Origin: Pseudomonas sp. TH41
GTDB lineage: Bacteria; Pseudomonadota; Gammaproteobacteria; Pseudomonadales; Pseudomonadaceae
NCBI RefSeq assembly: GCF_016650695.1
Contig: NZ_JAEKFH010000006.1
Coordinates: 62,001-126,000 of the forward strand
Direction of reading: 5' to 3'
Length of the DNA stretch: 64,000 nt
This document shows, piece after piece, positions 7,991 through 15,890 of the stretch. Positions within the stretch are counted from its first letter, which is position 1, and each line of letters starts with the position of its first letter. The position numbers were made by a program, and so were the translations under genes. The notes under the pieces were generated by a model. That model made no database searches. It was not told the origin of the DNA and saw nothing but the letters and a program-made list of their open reading frames with translations.

Positions 7991-9018
7991 TTGACCAGCC
8001 ATTCGTTCCACCGTGTCGCGATGGCCGGACCGTTCTTGGCCCAGTACGCGAAGTCTAGAGTGATTTGATCCTTGGCGTAGGCAGTCGGCAGGTTAGGTGC
8101 CAGCACCGAATCCAGGCGCGCCACGCTGTCGACGTTGACCGGTGCATAGGCGGTCAGGTTGGAGAAGTCAGCCTGGCCTTTGGCGCTGCTCGCGTTGGCC
8201 AGGAATTTCATCGCCGCTGCTTTGTTTTTCGTCCCTTTGGGCACGACCAGAATGTCGGCCATGACCAGGTTCTGTTTCCAGCTCACGCCCACCGGTGCGC
8301 CATCCTCCTGCAGGGCATGAATCCGGCCGTTCCAGAACTGCCCCATGCTTGCTTCGCCCGAAGCCAGCAGTTGTTGCGACTGCGCGCCGCCGCCCCACCA
8401 GACGATGTCTTTCTTGATGGTGTCGAGTTTCTTGAAGGCGCGATCCAGGTCCAGCGGATAGAGCTTGTCGGCGGCTACGCCATCGGCCAGCAGGGCCAAT
8501 TCGAGCACGCCAGGGCTTGGCCATTTGTAGAGGGCGCGTTTACCGGGATAGGTTTTGGTGTCGAACAGCGCGGACCAATCCTGGGGCTTGCCGGCGCCAA
8601 GCTTGCTCTCGTTGTAACCGAGGACGAAGGAGAAGAAGAACGAACCGACGCCGTAATCGGAGACAAATCGCGGGTCGATTTTGTCACGCTGGATGACCGC
8701 GAAATCGAGGGGTTCGAGCAGGCCCTCGGAGGCGGCGCGCAAGGCGAAGTCGGCTTCGACGTCGACCACATCCCACTGCACGTTGCCGCTTTCGACCATG
8801 GCTTTGAGTTTGCCGTAGTCGGTCGGGCCATCCTGGACCACGGTGACGCCGCTAGCCTTGCTGAACGGGTCGGCCCAGGCCTGCTTCTGCGCATCCTGAG
8901 TGCTTCCGCCCCAGCTGACAAAGTTGACGCTTTCAGCCGCCATTGCCACGTGACTGGCCGTGGTCAGTAAACCTGCGAGCAGTACTGCGATTGCACGTTT
9001 GTTCAACACCATTTTCAC
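7987..9018 (-). CDS. Periplasmic solute-binding protein, PotD/PotF type
   Basis: 343 residues with a clear signal peptide (MKMVLNKRAIAVLLAGLLTT, then AMAAES as cleavage region). Features of family-1 extracellular solute-binding proteins: VNFVSWGGSTQDAQKQAW, WDVVDVEAD, YKWPSPGVLELALLADG, WWGGGAQSQQLLASGEASM and WNEWLVK at the end. This group binds polyamines and other small charged compounds, but the polyamine subsite cannot be confirmed by eye. First gene of the importer operon, with operator-like site D about 92 bases upstream. Confidence 0.9.
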   Translation of the reverse strand: MKMVLNKRAIAVLLAGLLTTASHVAMAAESVNFVSWGGSTQDAQKQAWADPFSKASGVTVVQDGPTDYGKLKAMVESGNVQWDVVDVEADFALRAASEGLLEPLDFAVIQRDKIDPRFVSDYGVGSFFFSFVLGYNESKLGAGKPQDWSALFDTKTYPGKRALYKWPSPGVLELALLADGVAADKLYPLDLDRAFKKLDTIKKDIVWWGGGAQSQQLLASGEASMGQFWNGRIHALQEDGAPVGVSWKQNLVMADILVVPKGTKNKAAAMKFLANASSAKGQADFSNLTAYAPVNVDSVARLDSVLAPNLPTAYAKDQITLDFAYWAKNGPAIATRWNEWLVK

Positions 9019-9109
9019 GCCCTCATTGTTGTGTTTATGAGCGGGGCTTTTGAGTGCCCGCCTAGTGGGGAGCAGCAGGTCCGTCTAGTCAGTCAAGATC
9101 GTCCGGTCG

Positions 9110-9136
9110 ATGGAATATCATATTATGGTATTCCAA
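9110..9136. promoter_or_regulatory. Operator-like site D
   Basis: On the minus strand it reads TTGGAATACCATAATATG followed by ATATTCCAT, so here the second palindrome is extended into a full inverted repeat. It is upstream of the ABC importer operon and matches site C over 18 bases. The rest of 9019-9345 holds only this site and a REPIN. Confidence 0.75.
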
Positions 9137-9209
9137 GCTTTGTGCAAGCACTTTGCCTTACCGGCTATCCGCCAAACCGTGTTTTTTGTAGACCGGAACA
9201 CGGTCCTGT

Positions 9210-9293
9210 GTAGGAGCGAGCTTGCTCGCGAATATGGAACATCCGGCACATTTTCTGTGGTTGAACGACCATCGCGAGCAAGCTCGCTCCTAC
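9210..9293. repeat. REPIN, family A
   Basis: GTAGGAGCGAGCTTGCTCGC and its inverted copy, with about 45 bases between them, in the gap between ribBA and the importer operon. Confidence 0.9.
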
Positions 9294-9345
9294 ACACAGC
9301 CGAACGCAGGCTTCGCCAACTGCTATGTATTGCATTCCTGGCGGA

Positions 9346-10455
9346 TCACTGGGTAAACGGAATGCTCTCCACCACTTCCAGGTCATAACCGGTCAAGCCT
9401 GCGTATTTCAACGGCGGCCCGAGGTGACGCAGCTTGCCGACGCCGAGGTCCTGCAAAATCTGCGCGCCGGTCCCCACTTCAGAATAAATGTGCGACTGTG
9501 AGCGGCTGAACTGCCGTGGCGGCTGAGTCAGCTGAGGCACGCGTTCGAGCAGTGCCTGTGACGATTCGTGATTGGCCAGCACCACTACCACCCCGCGACC
9601 TTCCTCGGCCACGCGCTGGAGTGCGGCCCACAGCGTCCAGTTCGCCGGACCGCTGTATTCGGCACCCACCAGATCGCGCAGCGGATCGATCACGTGCACA
9701 CGTACCAGCGTCGGCTCATCCCGGCGTAACTCACCCATCACCATTGCCATGTGGACACCGCCTTCAATGCGATCCTCAAAGGTGATCAGACGAAAGGTGC
9801 CATGCACCGTGGGCAATTCACGTTCGCCAATGCGCATCACCGTGTGTTCGGTGCTGAGGCGGTAGTGAATCAAGTCGGCGATGGTGCCGATCTTGATCCC
9901 GTGCTTGCGCGCGAACACTTCCAGGTCCGGACGACGGGCCATGGTGCCGTCATCGTTCATCACTTCGACGATCACCGAGGCCGGGGTAAAACCCGCCAGG
10001 CGTGCCAGGTCGCATCCGGCTTCGGTGTGTCCGGCGCGTGTCAGCACGCCGCCTTCTTTGGCGCGCAAGGGAAAGATGTGGCCGGGTTGTACGAGGTCGG
10101 CGGCGCCGGCATTGAGGGCGACGGCGGCGGCCACCGTGCGCGCCCGATCAGCGGCGGAGATGCCCGTGGTGACGCCGACGGCGGCCTCGATGGACACGGT
10201 AAACGCGGTGCTGAAGACGCTGCCGTTGCTCGGCACCATTTGCTCCAGCCCGAGGCGTTGGCAATGCTCGTCGGTCAAGGTCAGGCAAATCAGGCCGCGG
10301 GCCTCCCGGGCCATGAAGCTGATAGCCTCGGCGGTGCAACAGTCAGCGGCGAGCAGCAGGTCGCCTTCGTTTTCCCGGTCTTCGTCATCGACCAGGAGTA
10401 CCATTTTGCCAAGTCGATAGTCTTCGATGATTTCTTCGATGCTGTTGAAGGCCAT
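9346..10455 (-). CDS. ribBA: RibBA-type protein: DHBP synthase with degenerate GTP cyclohydrolase II half
   Basis: 369 residues from MAFNSIEEIIED; a longer reading from 10512 would run through the operator and promoter region. The RibB half (about 1-200) is intact: VDDEDRENEGDL metal-binding motif and FPLRAKEGGVLTRAGHTEA. It converts ribulose 5-phosphate to 3,4-dihydroxy-2-butanone 4-phosphate, a riboflavin precursor. The RibA half (about 205-369) keeps the general fold (VGTGAQILQDLGV near the end) but lacks the three zinc cysteines of active GTP cyclohydrolase II, so only the RibB step is expected. Operator-like site E in front ties it to the flavin monooxygenase genes: an accessory copy to raise flavin supply (inference). 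Confidence 0.9.
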   Translation of the reverse strand: MAFNSIEEIIEDYRLGKMVLLVDDEDRENEGDLLLAADCCTAEAISFMAREARGLICLTLTDEHCQRLGLEQMVPSNGSVFSTAFTVSIEAAVGVTTGISAADRARTVAAAVALNAGAADLVQPGHIFPLRAKEGGVLTRAGHTEAGCDLARLAGFTPASVIVEVMNDDGTMARRPDLEVFARKHGIKIGTIADLIHYRLSTEHTVMRIGERELPTVHGTFRLITFEDRIEGGVHMAMVMGELRRDEPTLVRVHVIDPLRDLVGAEYSGPANWTLWAALQRVAEEGRGVVVVLANHESSQALLERVPQLTQPPRQFSRSQSHIYSEVGTGAQILQDLGVGKLRHLGPPLKYAGLTGYDLEVVESIPFTQ

Positions 10456-10488
10456 GCTGGGGTTCTCTGTGTTTGATTGACATGTAAT

Positions 10489-10506
10489 TTGGTATACCAT
10501 AATACA
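10489..10506. promoter_or_regulatory. Operator-like site E
   Basis: TTGGTATACCATAATACA, in the 71-base divergent gap between ribBA and the DUF1330 gene. It is identical to site A over the first 16 bases and is placed to control both genes. Confidence 0.75.
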
Positions 10507-10526
10507 AAACAAACCAAGAGGTCACT

Positions 10527-10823
10527 ATGAAGGCGTACTGGATTGCTCATGTAGACATCACCGACCCCGATCAATACAGCCAATACACCCAGCGGGCGCC
10601 GGCGGCATTTGCATTGTATGGCGGGCGGATACTGGCCCGGGGCGGGCGCAGCGAAGCGATGGAAGGCCGGGCGACACCGCAACGGAGTGTGGTCATCGAA
10701 TTCGACTCGTATGAGCAGGCGCTGGCCTGTTACCGGTCCGAGCAATATCAGGAGGCAAAGCTGCGGCGAGAGGGTGTGGCCCAGGCCGAGGTCATCATTG
10801 TCGAGGGCGTGGCGCCGCAGTGA
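10527..10823 (+). CDS. DUF1330 family protein
   Basis: 98 residues, the standard length for this dimeric alpha/beta-barrel (ferredoxin-like) family. Seen: MKAYWIAHVDITDPDQYSQY, ARGGRSEAMEG, RSVVIEFDSYEQALACYRSE and YQEAKLRREG. RBS AAGAGG lies 7 bases before ATG. The biochemical role of the family is not settled; members often accompany catabolic operons. Here it is divergent from ribBA and shares operator-like site E. Confidence 0.9.
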   Translation: MKAYWIAHVDITDPDQYSQYTQRAPAAFALYGGRILARGGRSEAMEGRATPQRSVVIEFDSYEQALACYRSEQYQEAKLRREGVAQAEVIIVEGVAPQ

Positions 10824-10838
10824 ACCACGACGCAATCT

Positions 10839-10936
10839 GTAGGAGCGAGCTCGCTCGCGATGGACGTTAATGAAAACGCGTTCTTCCTGAATAAACGTGT
10901 TGCTCTCAGGACTTTCGCGAGCGAGCTCGCTCCTAC
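10839..10936. repeat. REPIN, family A
   Basis: GTAGGAGCGAGCTCGCTCGC and its inverted copy, between the convergent DUF1330 and histidine kinase genes. Both units carry the GAGCTCGC variant instead of GAGCTTGC. Confidence 0.9.
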
Positions 10937-10967
10937 AGGGGGGGCAGTGTTTGTTTGTGAAGTGGCA

Positions 10968-12362
10968 CTAGGTCTGGGGAATCAGGCGCTGTCGGCAACC
11001 GAGCACCAACCGCGCACCACCGAGTTCGCTGGTCCCCACGTCAAGCGAAAACCCATGCAAGCTGACAATCGCCGCAACGATCGACAGCCCCAATCCGAAT
11101 CCGCTTTTCTGATGACCACCCTCGGCACGATAGAAGCGCTGGAACACCGCCTCTCGTTCGGCTTCCGGAATGCCGGGGCCGGAGTCGAGCACTTCAATGC
11201 GGGTATGCCCCCCCTCACTGACCCCACGTAAAATCACCTTGCCACCGGGCGGGGTGAACTTGATCGAGTTGCTCAGCAAGTTGGCCACCGCCTCGAACAG
11301 CAACGCCCGATCGCCATTCAGCGCGGGCAACGACGCCGGCAATTGCAACGTGAAAACCAGCTCGCCTTCCTCTGCCAACGGCAGGTAAAAGTCGTGCAAT
11401 TCTTGTAGCAACGGCACTGGATCAAGCTGCACAAAACCGGAGCGCCGCTGGCGATCCTCCAGTTCGGAAATCCGCAATAACCCACGAAACCGAGCCATCA
11501 GCGTGTCCGCTTCGCCGAGCACTGAATCCAGCTGTGCGGCCAGCGTCGAACCGTCGTCCGCCTGCTGCTGAATCCGGTACAGCTGCGCCCGCAGGCGGGT
11601 CAGGGGTGTGCGCAAGTCATGAGCAATGTTGTCGCACACCCCCTTGACCTCATTCATCAAGTGCTCGATGCGCTCGAGCATGGCGTTGACGATAGTAGCG
11701 AGCATGTCCAGTTCATCGCGGCGATTGGACAGCGGCAGGCGGCGGGTCAGGTCGCCGGCGACGATGGCCTCGGCGCTGGCCTGGATCCCGCGAATTCGCC
11801 GCAGTGGACGGCGACGCAACAAGTGCCAACCGGCGATACCCGGCAGAATGGTCAAGGTCACGCCCCAGAACAACGCGTGGAGGATGATGCGTGTGACAGC
11901 GAACAGCGAGCCGTTGTCCCGCACCAGCACCAGCCAGCGTCCGTCATTGGTCTCGGTCGCCACCGCGTCGCAGCTGTCGGCGGGCAGGGTCGGGTCGTCG
12001 GCCTCGACGCAGTCGCTGAGCATGTGGATCTTGCCGTCCAGCGGCAGGCCTTTGGGGATCTGGCGCAAGGCGCCGCTGAGGTAACGATGCTGACCATCGA
12101 ACAAGCCATAGCCATCGATGCCGCGAATGTCGAAGGTCATGCTGACGGCGAGGGCGTCTACCAGTTGTTCGCCCTGAAAGCGCGAAAACAAGTGCTGACG
12201 TTGCATCAGCGAGTGTTTGGCCAGGTTGTCCAGGTAAGCGGAAACCTCGTAATACATGACGCCCATGAGAATCGCGCTCCAGATCACGAACAGCGAACTG
12301 TAGAGCGCGAGTAAGCGACTGCTGGAAGAGCGCCAGCCTTTAGACGGGTTCGGCAATGACAT
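10968..12362 (-). CDS. Two-component sensor histidine kinase
   Basis: 464 residues. One TM near the N-terminus (residues 16-38), a periplasmic loop with two Cys, a second TM around 160-180, then HAMP (RRIRGIQASAEAIVAGDLTR). The H-box is DNIAHDLRTPLTRLRAQL (His near residue 250), the N-box is ANLLSNSIKFTPPGG, and the G-boxes are DSGPGIP and SGFGLGLSIV. It overlaps the upstream response-regulator gene by 23 bases, so they are co-transcribed. The signal is not evident. Two-component pairs of this layout (QseC/PmrB-like or metal-sensing) exist, but I cannot choose. Confidence 0.92.
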   Translation of the reverse strand: MSLPNPSKGWRSSSSRLLALYSSLFVIWSAILMGVMYYEVSAYLDNLAKHSLMQRQHLFSRFQGEQLVDALAVSMTFDIRGIDGYGLFDGQHRYLSGALRQIPKGLPLDGKIHMLSDCVEADDPTLPADSCDAVATETNDGRWLVLVRDNGSLFAVTRIILHALFWGVTLTILPGIAGWHLLRRRPLRRIRGIQASAEAIVAGDLTRRLPLSNRRDELDMLATIVNAMLERIEHLMNEVKGVCDNIAHDLRTPLTRLRAQLYRIQQQADDGSTLAAQLDSVLGEADTLMARFRGLLRISELEDRQRRSGFVQLDPVPLLQELHDFYLPLAEEGELVFTLQLPASLPALNGDRALLFEAVANLLSNSIKFTPPGGKVILRGVSEGGHTRIEVLDSGPGIPEAEREAVFQRFYRAEGGHQKSGFGLGLSIVAAIVSLHGFSLDVGTSELGGARLVLGCRQRLIPQT

Positions 12363-13023
12363 AACCCGAGCCTCGCACGGTCCGAATCAATGGGACATTG
12401 CCAGGTGGGTCGATTTTTTTGCGTAACCGGCCGATGTGCACGTCGATCAGGTTAGTGCCGGGGTCGAAGTGATAACCCCAGACTTCTTCGAAAATCATCA
12501 TTCGCGACAGAATCTGCCCGGTGTTGCGCATCAGGAATTCCAGCAACTTGTATTCGGTGGGCAACAGCGTCAGCAGCTCGCCGTCGCGGCTGGCTTCGTG
12601 GCTGATCAGGTTCAGTTCCAGATCCGCCACGCGAAGTGTGGTGGCCTGGGCGGTCACCGTGTTCTGACGACGCAAAAGGACCTCGACCCGGGCGGCCATT
12701 TCATCGGTGGCAAACGGTTTGGTCAGGTAATCATCACCTCCGGCGCGCAGGCCGCGCACACGCTCGTCCACGTCGGAGAGGGCGCTGATCATCAGGATCG
12801 GCGTGGCCACCCCCATGGTTCGCAGCGTGGTGACAATCGCCAGGCCATCGAGCTCGGGCAACATGCGGTCGAGGGTAATCAAGTCGTAGTTGCCGCTGAC
12901 CGCACGCTCCAGACCTTCGCGGCCATTGTCGACCCAATCCACGTCGAGGCCATGGCTGCTCAGTTCGGCGACAATTTCCCGGGCGGTCACGGCGTCGTCT
13001 TCGATGGTCAAGATGCGGGTCAT
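12340..13023 (-). CDS. OmpR-family response regulator
   Basis: 227 residues. Receiver domain with ILTIEDDAVTA (acidic pocket), phospho-acceptor Asp in LITLDRMLPELDG, Thr/Ser in ILMISAL and Lys in YLTKPFA. C-terminal winged helix with LLPTEYKLLEFLMRNTGQI and RTVRGSGYVI. It is the first gene of the pair with the histidine kinase and ends inside its 5' end. It regulates unidentified targets. Confidence 0.94.
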   Translation of the reverse strand: MTRILTIEDDAVTAREIVAELSSHGLDVDWVDNGREGLERAVSGNYDLITLDRMLPELDGLAIVTTLRTMGVATPILMISALSDVDERVRGLRAGGDDYLTKPFATDEMAARVEVLLRRQNTVTAQATTLRVADLELNLISHEASRDGELLTLLPTEYKLLEFLMRNTGQILSRMMIFEEVWGYHFDPGTNLIDVHIGRLRKKIDPPGNVPLIRTVRGSGYVIAEPV

Positions 13024-13355
13024 AGGGCTGGCCTGATTAAGTGTTCACAACATTGCGCGGCATTTTGCCAATAAATGATGGCAGGCTTTCTAAATTAAAC
13101 TTCATTTAAAAGCAAAAGATCGCAGCCTGCGGCAGCTCCTACATTGGAACTGCCGCAGGCTGCGATCTTTTTTGGTCAATGCATAAAACCCGCTGATATT
13201 GCCTGTTCCTTGCATTTTGCATGGGCTCAGGAAGTTCAAAACTTATAACAGGTTGAAATATAGCGATTTATCTGGAAATGGCGACTGGCACGGTGGGTGC
13301 AATTCCTTGGTTGAAGAGTTGTAACACCATCTTTCCTGCCTGGAGCGATATAACA
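13024..13355. other. Intergenic region with one REP element
   Basis: It separates the divergent response regulator and membrane-protein genes. It holds an AT-rich tract (TTAAACTTCATTTAAA near 13095) and the family-B hairpin at 13114-13173. No further gene is seen. Confidence 0.5.
13114..13173. repeat. REP hairpin, family B
   Basis: AAAAGATCGCAGCCTGCGGC, then the inverted copy GCCGCAGGCTGCGATCTTTT after a short loop. A compact hairpin ending in Ts. Confidence 0.88.
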
Positions 13356-14288
13356 ATGAATAGATCCTCTGATGGTTTCTATCCTGGCGCAGATGAATCA
13401 AGCACGCTCTCGGGTGTGTCCTGGGGGGCGATCTTCGCCGGGGCCGCAGCGGCCGCGGCGTTGTCGCTGATTCTGGTGCTGCTCGGTTTTGGCCTGGGTT
13501 TTTCGGCGGTCTCACCGTGGGCCAACCATGGGGTGAGCGCCAAGGGGCTGGGCATTTCAACGATTGTCTGGCTGGCGTTTACTCAAATCGTCGCTTCCGG
13601 GCTTGGCGGTTACATTGCCGGTCGGTTGCGGGTGAAGTGGGCGAACATGCACGGTGATGAAGTCTATTTCCGTGATACCGCCCATGGTTTTCTGGCCTGG
13701 TGTGTGGCGACATTGGTGACCGCGACCCTGGTGGTCGGCTCGGTCAGCAGCATCGTCAGCGGAGGTGTGCAGGCCGGTGCAAGTGTCGTTGGCGGTGCTG
13801 CAAGTACCCTGACTCAAGCCGCTGGCACAGCGGCCGGTAACACCGACAGTGACCAGTATGGTTACTTCGTCGACAGCCTGTTCCGTGACGATCACCCGGC
13901 TGCCGTCAGCGATGACGCTGTCCGTGGCTCCGTAACCCGCATCTTCGTTCGGACCTTGAGCAACGACGGCCAACTGGCTGCCGAGGATCGGACCTACCTC
14001 GCGCTATTGGTGGCCCAACGCACCAACCTGACTCAGGCGGATGCCGAACGTCGGGTCGATGAAGTTTTCGCCAAGGCCCATAAAGCCGTAGAAGACGCCA
14101 AACTCGCCGCCAAACAAGCTGCAGACACCGCCGCCAAAGTCGCTGCCATGACGGCATTGTGGATGTTTGTCGCGCTGCTGATCGGTGCGTTCTTCGCCAG
14201 CTTCGCTGCAACCTTCGGTGGTCGTCGTCGGGATGCGGTGGTGTATGTCGAATCCGATGCCTACGTCACCACTGCGCCTATTCGCTAA
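13356..14288 (+). CDS. Hypothetical inner-membrane protein
   Basis: 310 residues from MNRSSDGFYPG; upstream in-frame codons look non-coding. TM1 (about 22-50: WGAIFAGAAAAAALSLILVL), a TM around 70-90 (IVWLAFTQIVASGLGGYIAG), a third near 115-135, then a soluble Ala-rich helical stretch with many Lys/Ala and a final TM (ALWMFVALLIGAFFASFAAT). The short C-terminal tail is polar. Conserved-looking but without a function I can name. It is followed after 15 bases by a 24-residue membrane peptide gene with a good RBS, probably in the same transcript. Confidence 0.85.
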   Translation: MNRSSDGFYPGADESSTLSGVSWGAIFAGAAAAAALSLILVLLGFGLGFSAVSPWANHGVSAKGLGISTIVWLAFTQIVASGLGGYIAGRLRVKWANMHGDEVYFRDTAHGFLAWCVATLVTATLVVGSVSSIVSGGVQAGASVVGGAASTLTQAAGTAAGNTDSDQYGYFVDSLFRDDHPAAVSDDAVRGSVTRIFVRTLSNDGQLAAEDRTYLALLVAQRTNLTQADAERRVDEVFAKAHKAVEDAKLAAKQAADTAAKVAAMTALWMFVALLIGAFFASFAATFGGRRRDAVVYVESDAYVTTAPIR

Positions 14289-14303
14289 CCCAGGAGAATC
14301 ATC

Positions 14304-14378
14304 ATGCGCTCACTATTGCTGTTCTTTCTCGGCGTACCGATCCCGATCATCATCCTGATCGCCCTGTTCATGCACTGA
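14304..14378 (+). CDS. Small single-span membrane peptide, 24 aa
   Basis: Reads MRSLLLFFLGVPIPIIILIA and ends LFMH. A perfect RBS (AGGAGA, 7 bases before ATG) and tight spacing behind the membrane-protein gene support translation. It forms one hydrophobic helix with a PIP kink. Too short for most gene callers. Confidence 0.75.
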   Translation: MRSLLLFFLGVPIPIIILIALFMH

Positions 14379-14390
14379 TCTGCTAAAGGC

Positions 14391-14459
14391 AAAAAGATCG
14401 CAGCCTGCGGCAGCTCCTACACGAATCCCGGTAGGAGCTGCCGCAGGCTGCGATCTTTT
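14391..14459. repeat. REP hairpin, family B
   Basis: AAAAAGATCGCAGCCTGCGG facing GTAGGAGCTGCCGCAGGCTG with a 10-base loop, between the convergent membrane peptide and GST genes; it could serve as a two-way terminator. Confidence 0.88.
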
Positions 14460-14472
14460 GATGTTGAAACCC

Positions 14473-15084
14473 TCAATCGATCGGGGTGTTCACAAACACC
14501 TCAAGCCCCTCGGCATACGCAGTGAATTCAACGATCCGTGGAAATTGCGCCACCTCCACCTGGTCCGGCACCACGAGGTTGGTAAAACTCCAGGCCACCG
14601 CCAAGGTAATTCCATCCTGAGTCAGCGAGCCGTCGGTTTTCAGCGGCTGCTTTTCCAGTTCCCGCTCCAGCGCTGACCAGGCTGCGGCCAATTGCCCTTC
14701 AACCCGTTCCACCCACGGTTCGAATTGAATTTGCGTCGGGCGCAGGTTGCGCTCGTAATAGAGCTGCACGGACTTCTCGCACGCCGCCAACGCCAGGCCA
14801 GTCAGGCGCAACGAGTGCAGTCGCTGGTCGAGCTCACCGGGCATCAAGCTGTTACCCGGTCCGGCCAGCGCTTCGAGGTAATCGATGATCAACGTCGAAT
14901 CCATCAATACCTCACCGTCGTCGAGCACCAGCGTCGGCGCCTTGACCACGGGGTTGATCTGCTGGAACTGCTCGAAGTGCCGAAACACCGACACCGACTG
15001 GTGTTCCAGCGGTATGCCAAGGCATTTGGCGGAAATGGCGACGCGCCGCACGTAGGGCGAATCCAGCATGCCGATCAGCTTCAT
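14473..15084 (-). CDS. Glutathione S-transferase family protein
   Basis: 203 residues from MKLIGMLDSPYVRRVAISAK, preceded by AAAAGGAGAAG. The thioredoxin-like N-terminal domain has the SPYVRR motif at the glutathione site, VVKAPTLVLDDGEVLMDSTL (cis-Pro and ExDS glutathione-binding motif) and then an all-helical C-terminal domain. It conjugates or isomerises electrophilic compounds with glutathione in the cytoplasm; the substrate is unknown. Longer readings upstream of the start lack a coding look. Confidence 0.92.
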   Translation of the reverse strand: MKLIGMLDSPYVRRVAISAKCLGIPLEHQSVSVFRHFEQFQQINPVVKAPTLVLDDGEVLMDSTLIIDYLEALAGPGNSLMPGELDQRLHSLRLTGLALAACEKSVQLYYERNLRPTQIQFEPWVERVEGQLAAAWSALERELEKQPLKTDGSLTQDGITLAVAWSFTNLVVPDQVEVAQFPRIVEFTAYAEGLEVFVNTPID

Positions 15085-15449
15085 TGAACTTCTCCTTTTA
15101 TAGAGCCATTTCGGGAGGCACAACCTTAGCTGAGGTTCGGTGGGCTGCAAACGGCATCGCGCTGTTACAGCCGTTTGTCTTCTATATACAGCCGCTCGAT
15201 TGAATTTCTTGCTATAAACGCACTCCGATGACCGCCACAAAGGCTGCTATAGAGCATTTTCCGGGCCTTGTCGGACAAATTCGCTGTCTTTTCAGTTGCT
15301 GAGGCCTCAAGTCGGCCTTAGACTGCCGCCCCTCGTAAATTGAGTGCCGGGTGGCGCTTGGAATAAACGGCGCCTTTCCGCTGATCGACCCAGGTCTGCC
15401 GGAACGCTCCCTAATTCGCCTTAATGCACGTTTTTTTATAGAGATATCA
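15085..15449. other. Intergenic region, no gene seen
   Basis: Divergent gap between the GST and the DksA-like gene. It must hold both promoters, but I see no clear -35/-10 pair or operator. A run of T followed by ATAGAGATATCA stands directly before the DksA-like start. Confidence 0.4.
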
Positions 15450-15854
15450 ATGACAAAGGACAAGTTGCTGGCCATGCCGGCGGATGACTACATGAATGCC
15501 GAGCAACATGCGTTTTTCTCTGAGCTGTTGCAGAACATGAAAGTCGAAACCCATGAGCGAATCGAGCAGAACCGCATCGCCATCGAGAGTCTGGACACCC
15601 CGGCCGATCCGGCCGACGCAGCTTCTGTTGAAGAAGAGCGCACGTGGCTGGTGAACGCGATTGATCGCGATCAGCGCATGCTGCCTCAGTTGGAACAGGC
15701 TCTGGAACGTATCAAAGAAGACAGCTTCGGCTGGTGCGATGACAGCGGTGAGGCCATCGGCCTGAAGCGCCTGCTGATCAGCCCGACCACCAAGTACTGC
15801 ATCGAAGCTCAAGAGCGTCACGAACAGATCGACAAGCACCAACGTCAGGCCTGA
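15450..15854 (+). CDS. DksA/TraR-family protein with incomplete zinc finger
   Basis: 134 residues. A long coiled-coil-like helical N-terminal part (about 20-100) and a C-terminal zinc-finger-like module: GWCDDSGEAIGLKRLL followed by PTTKYCIEAQERHE. Classical DksA has CxxC and CxxC; here the pattern is CxxS and CxxA, so two of four cysteines remain. Members with reduced cysteine sets (P. aeruginosa DksA2) can replace DksA when zinc is scarce. DksA binds RNA polymerase in its secondary channel and works with ppGpp. Whether this one is a DksA2-like backup or a TraR-like relative cannot be settled by eye. A terminator follows. Confidence 0.82.
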   Translation: MTKDKLLAMPADDYMNAEQHAFFSELLQNMKVETHERIEQNRIAIESLDTPADPADAASVEEERTWLVNAIDRDQRMLPQLEQALERIKEDSFGWCDDSGEAIGLKRLLISPTTKYCIEAQERHEQIDKHQRQA

Positions 15855-15862
15855 TTCGATGA

Positions 15863-15890
15863 GGCAACCCATTGAATGTGGGTTGCCTTG
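15863..15890 (+). terminator. Terminator of the DksA-like gene
   Basis: GGCAACCCA, short loop, TGGGTTGCC, then TTG; the T-run is weak. The hairpin lies 9 bases after the stop codon. Confidence 0.65.

Noticed and set aside
12436..13074. 212-aa plus-strand ORF opposite the response regulator
   Set aside because: Shadow; the minus strand carries a complete receiver and winged helix.
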